Positions 14,600 through 16,902 of a DNA stretch of 16,902 nucleotides are shown in pieces. The DNA comes from Nitrospiraceae bacterium. GTDB lineage: Bacteria > Nitrospirota > Thermodesulfovibrionia > Thermodesulfovibrionales > UBA9159. Positions within the stretch are counted from its first letter, which is position 1. Each line of letters opens with the position of its first letter. Below the pieces are notes generated by a model, which saw nothing but the letters and a program-made list of their open reading frames with translations, was not told the DNA's origin and made no database searches. The position numbers were made by a program, and so were the translations under genes. The DNA is taken from assembly GCA_003453735.1 (NCBI GenBank), contig DMNE01000534.1, positions 3,647 to 20,548 on the forward strand, read 5' to 3'.

Positions 14600-15958
14600 A
14601 TGATTGCACAGAAGATATTTCGGGAATATGACATACGGGGTGTCTGGGAAAAAGACCTGACAGGGCGTGCTGTGAATGCCATTGGTAAGGCGTTTTCCTC
14701 TTATCTGAAAGAACATTCTTTGAAAGATACTCTGACAGTAACCGTGGGGAGAGATGTACGGCTGAGTTCGCCGGCTATCTTCAGTCACCTTGCTGATGGG
14801 CTTCTGTCGAGCGGCCTGGATGTTATTGATATCGGTGTGTGCCCCACTCCTCTGCAGTATTTCTCTTTGCACCGCCTTCCGGTCGACGGCGGCATCATGA
14901 TAACAGGAAGCCACAATCCTCCTGAGTTCAACGGACTGAAGCTCAGCATCGGCAGAGAAACGCTTTTTGGAGAGAGTATTCAGGACCTCAGGAGGATACT
15001 CGAGAAGGATGAAGTTATCCGAGGTTCAGGGAAGATGCGTGGATATGACATGATCTCCGAGTATTCTGCCTATATAAAAAGTCTTTTCGGCAGTTTTAAG
15101 GGAATAAGGGTCGTGGTGGATGCCGGTAACGGAACAGGAGGGCTTGTTGCCCCGGCCATTATGAGGTCTCTCGGCTGTGAAGTCATTGAACTCTATTGTG
15201 AGCCTGACGGCAGGTTTCCAAACCATCATCCCGACCCCGTCGTCCCTGAAAATATGGAGGATCTTATTATCAGGGTTAAGTCTGAAAAGGCCCACATCGG
15301 CATCGGCTACGACGGTGATTCCGACAGGATTGGGGTTGTCGATGAAGACGGTAATGCGGTATGGGGTGACACGCTCTTGGCAATTTTCGCCAGGGACATA
15401 CTGGAGAAGAATCCCGGGGCCACGGTTATCGGTGAGGTTAAGTGCTCTCAAACCCTCTTTGATGAGGTGAAGCGACTCGGTGGGAATCCTATTATGGGGA
15501 AGGTGGGTCACTCCTTGATAAAGAGTAAGATGAAGGAGACCGGGGCGCTCCTGGCCGGCGAGATGAGCGGCCACCTGTTCTTCGCCGACCGGTATTTCGG
15601 TTACGACGATGCTATCTATACAAGCCTCAGGCTTATCGAGATACTTTCTCTAAAAGGCAAACCCTATTCTGTCAAGAACCTTCTCTCTGATATCCCCCCC
15701 TCCGTCGCCACCCCTGAGATAAGGGTCGAGTGCCCCGATGAGGTGAAATTCAAGGTGATCGAGCAGGCAAAGGAGGCCTTTCTCGAGTATCCTCTTATCG
15801 ATGTTGACGGTATCAGAATACAATTTGATGACGGATGGGGACTGATCAGGGCTTCTAATACTCAGCCGGTTATCGTTTTGCGGTTTGAGGCAAAGGATAA
15901 GAACTCTCTTGACAGAATACGGCGGTTGGTTGAGGAGCGACTGGAAAAGATTATCTAA
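14600..15958 (+). CDS. manB: Phosphomannomutase / phosphoglucomutase
   Basis: A 452-residue alpha-D-phosphohexomutase that interconverts the 1- and 6-phosphates of mannose or glucose, feeding nucleotide sugars for polysaccharide and envelope synthesis. It begins with the typical FREYDIRG. The phosphoserine loop is TGSHNPPEFNG with Ser104; the magnesium loop is DGDSDR (Asp238, 240, 242). The sugar-recognition motif GEMSGH lies at 320-325 and the phosphate-binding loop RASNTQP at 417-423. Whether it prefers mannose, glucose or both cannot be read from the sequence; the GEMSGH motif is shared by PMM/PGM enzymes such as AlgC. There is no clear Shine-Dalgarno; the start follows the family N-terminus. 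Its stop overlaps the convergent MerR-type gene. Confidence 0.93.
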   Translation: MIAQKIFREYDIRGVWEKDLTGRAVNAIGKAFSSYLKEHSLKDTLTVTVGRDVRLSSPAIFSHLADGLLSSGLDVIDIGVCPTPLQYFSLHRLPVDGGIMITGSHNPPEFNGLKLSIGRETLFGESIQDLRRILEKDEVIRGSGKMRGYDMISEYSAYIKSLFGSFKGIRVVVDAGNGTGGLVAPAIMRSLGCEVIELYCEPDGRFPNHHPDPVVPENMEDLIIRVKSEKAHIGIGYDGDSDRIGVVDEDGNAVWGDTLLAIFARDILEKNPGATVIGEVKCSQTLFDEVKRLGGNPIMGKVGHSLIKSKMKETGALLAGEMSGHLFFADRYFGYDDAIYTSLRLIEILSLKGKPYSVKNLLSDIPPSVATPEIRVECPDEVKFKVIEQAKEAFLEYPLIDVDGIRIQFDDGWGLIRASNTQPVIVLRFEAKDKNSLDRIRRLVEERLEKII

Positions 15959-16395
15959 TTCTCACCACGTTTCAGGTGCGCGAGGAACACAGCACATTCA
16001 TCGCACTCTTTCCCCGCTTCTTTGTTGCAGATCATCCGGTTGAGCTCCCAGCACGGTTTGGTCTTATCAATAAAGGCAGAACACCTTTTCCTTCTGTCCT
16101 GGGGACAATCGGTTATCTCCCAGCACGGAGCGTATAGGAGGAGCTTTTTGATCCCTTCTATGCTTATCTTCTTCACATGGATGAGGTCCCTGAGACACTT
16201 GATCCACTTGATATCGTTTTCGGAGTAAAATCTGTTTTTATTCCGTCGAGCAGGAGATATTAAGCCATGTTTTTCGTAAAGCCGTAATGTCTGGTCAGTT
16301 GTTCCGAGGAGTTCTGAAACAATGCCGATAGGATAGAGCGGCATCTGTCGCTTCTCTTCATCGGTCAATTCTTTGATGAGTTTCCTTCTAGCCAT
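15955..16395 (-). CDS. MerR-type regulator with Cys-rich two-CW-like tail
   Basis: A 146-residue transcription regulator. Residues about 18-87 form a MerR-family winged HTH (YPIGIVSELLGTTDQTLRLYEKHGLI, then the wing motif RNKNRFYSENDI). The C-terminal 55 residues hold seven cysteines at 91, 97, 105, 115, 123, 131 and 134, with CWE at both 91 and 115. This matches the pattern of small 'two-CW' domains found in anaerobes. Such a tail may bind zinc or an iron-sulfur centre and act as a sensor; that is inference. The start has no good ribosome-binding site; a TATAAT lies 15 bases upstream. Its TAG stop shares two bases with the TAA of the convergent hexomutase gene. An IS gene lies upstream. Confidence 0.82.
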   Translation of the reverse strand: MARRKLIKELTDEEKRQMPLYPIGIVSELLGTTDQTLRLYEKHGLISPARRNKNRFYSENDIKWIKCLRDLIHVKKISIEGIKKLLLYAPCWEITDCPQDRRKRCSAFIDKTKPCWELNRMICNKEAGKECDECAVFLAHLKRGEN

Positions 16396-16409
16396 GTATC
16401 TTAGCTCAT

Positions 16410-16444
16410 ATTATACTTGTAATTATAAAACATATTCGAGTCAA
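16410..16444 (-). promoter_or_regulatory. Possible promoter of the MerR-type gene
   Basis: On the minus strand a perfect TATAAT lies at 16415-16410 and a TTGACT at 16444-16439, 23 bases apart. That spacing is too long for a normal sigma-70 promoter. MerR-controlled promoters do have lengthened spacers (19-20), but 23 is beyond that range. The -10 alone may be real, giving a nearly leaderless transcript. Confidence 0.3.
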
Positions 16445-16459
16445 AAATATAGGATGGGT

Positions 16460-16477
16460 ATCGGGCAGATCGGGCAG
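16460..16477. repeat. Tandem 9-bp repeat near the IS end
   Basis: ATCGGGCAG occurs twice in direct succession. It lies 28 bases beyond the stop codon of the transposase gene, where the terminal repeat of the insertion sequence is expected. It may be part of the IS end, but the other end lies outside the window, so terminal inverted repeats cannot be compared. Confidence 0.4.
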
Positions 16478-16504
16478 GGTGCGCGACAAATTTTTTTCGA
16501 CCTA

Positions 16505-16902
16505 TTAGGCACAAGACCGTGTCTCCCAGAAATCTTCCCATCTATTGCTGAGGAAGCAGGAGCGAAGAGCAATGATACTGTTTGCTCCTTCCACCGTCCA
16601 GTGCATACCGGATTGTTTTAGCCTTTGGCCGACAACGGTGCGGCATCCCGCTTCTACGACGCCTGAGCCAACAAAAAGACCCTGTTTTCTGAACTCATCG
16701 TATTTCATTCTCTCCTTGTTCTTCTGGAAGTATCCGATTGCTTTTTCACATATCTCTTTTGCCTGTTCTGTAGAAGGTGACAGTTTCCGAATGGCCTGAA
16801 TAACTTTGTTTACGCCTCCCCCGTAGAGCTCCTTGCGCCGCTCCTCGGCCCATAGGTGCATTTTCTTCGGGTTGGCTCCCAACACCGCCCGCGCCACTTT
16901 CC
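16505..16902 (-). CDS. ISKra4-family transposase, C-terminal part
   Basis: The frame is open up to the last base of the window, so only the C-terminal 130-odd residues are seen. The motif KNKERMKYDEFRKQGLFVGS, followed by GVVEAGCRTVVGQRLKQSG and WTVEGANSIIALRS, is characteristic of ISKra4-type transposases and contains the glutamate expected in the catalytic DDE triad (in VVEAGC). No stop or frameshift is seen in the part present, so the gene may be intact. It lies upstream of, and on the same strand as, the MerR-type gene and could influence its expression. Confidence 0.85.
   Translation of the reverse strand, partial: KVARAVLGANPKKMHLWAEERRKELYGGGVNKVIQAIRKLSPSTEQAKEICEKAIGYFQKNKERMKYDEFRKQGLFVGSGVVEAGCRTVVGQRLKQSGMHWTVEGANSIIALRSCFLSNRWEDFWETRSCA

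Larger units (their letters stand above)
16455..16902 (-). mobile_element. Partial insertion sequence, ISKra4-type
   Basis: The element is recognised by its transposase gene and continues past the right edge of the window. The left boundary is approximate: between the transposase stop (16505) and the MerR-type promoter region, probably near GGGTATCGGGCAG at about 16455. No target duplication can be checked. Confidence 0.55.

Noticed and set aside
1..16902. tRNA, rRNA and CRISPR signals
   Set aside because: No cloverleaf-like segment, conserved rRNA stretch or regularly spaced direct repeat was seen on either strand.

Overview
The window is a piece of a bacterial chromosome, most likely from an anaerobe with a respiratory or acetogenic style of energy metabolism. 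The core is a complete Rnf complex operon in the order rnfC-D-G-E-A-B on the minus strand. A long multi-cluster RnfB, an orphan GlcF-like iron-sulfur protein and a NifA-type helix-turn-helix protein would suit a Nitrospirota or Desulfobacterota-like lineage. That placement is inferred from gene style only; there is no rRNA or other phylogenetic marker here.

Layout, left to right. Positions 1-970 hold a small NifA-type HTH gene (minus) and about 730 bases with no convincing gene, including a tandem 10-bp palindrome that looks like an operator. Positions 970-1692 hold a small lipoprotein gene (plus) facing an fmdB-type zinc-ribbon gene (minus); the latter has a GC-rich leader of about 170 bases behind an extended -10 promoter. 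Positions 1976-3817 hold a GlcF-like heterodisulfide-reductase-type protein and a two-helix membrane protein with a RING-like Cys/His pattern, both minus. Positions 3887-10378 hold the Rnf operon, followed after 21 bases by a membrane diguanylate cyclase. Positions 10379-11811 hold endonuclease V (nfi), bracketed by two related repeat elements that share a 16-bp unit and carry the same 23-bp arm in opposite orientations. Positions 11812-15958 (plus) hold penicillin-binding protein 1A, a small exported TPR protein and a phosphomannomutase/phosphoglucomutase. Its stop codon overlaps that of a convergent MerR-type regulator with a Cys-rich 'two-CW'-like tail. The right edge holds the 3' part of an ISKra4-type transposase gene that runs out of the window.

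How the genes work together. RnfCDGEAB oxidises ferredoxin, reduces NAD+ and pumps ions across the membrane. The cyclase placed directly behind rnfB would make c-di-GMP in the same transcriptional unit; its product-inhibition site looks lost. PBP1A, the TPR protein and the hexose-phosphate mutase form an envelope-building group. The most notable molecular oddity is in RnfE: one of the four cysteines expected to hold the intramembrane [2Fe-2S] cluster is replaced by alanine, while its partner cysteines in RnfE and RnfA are present.
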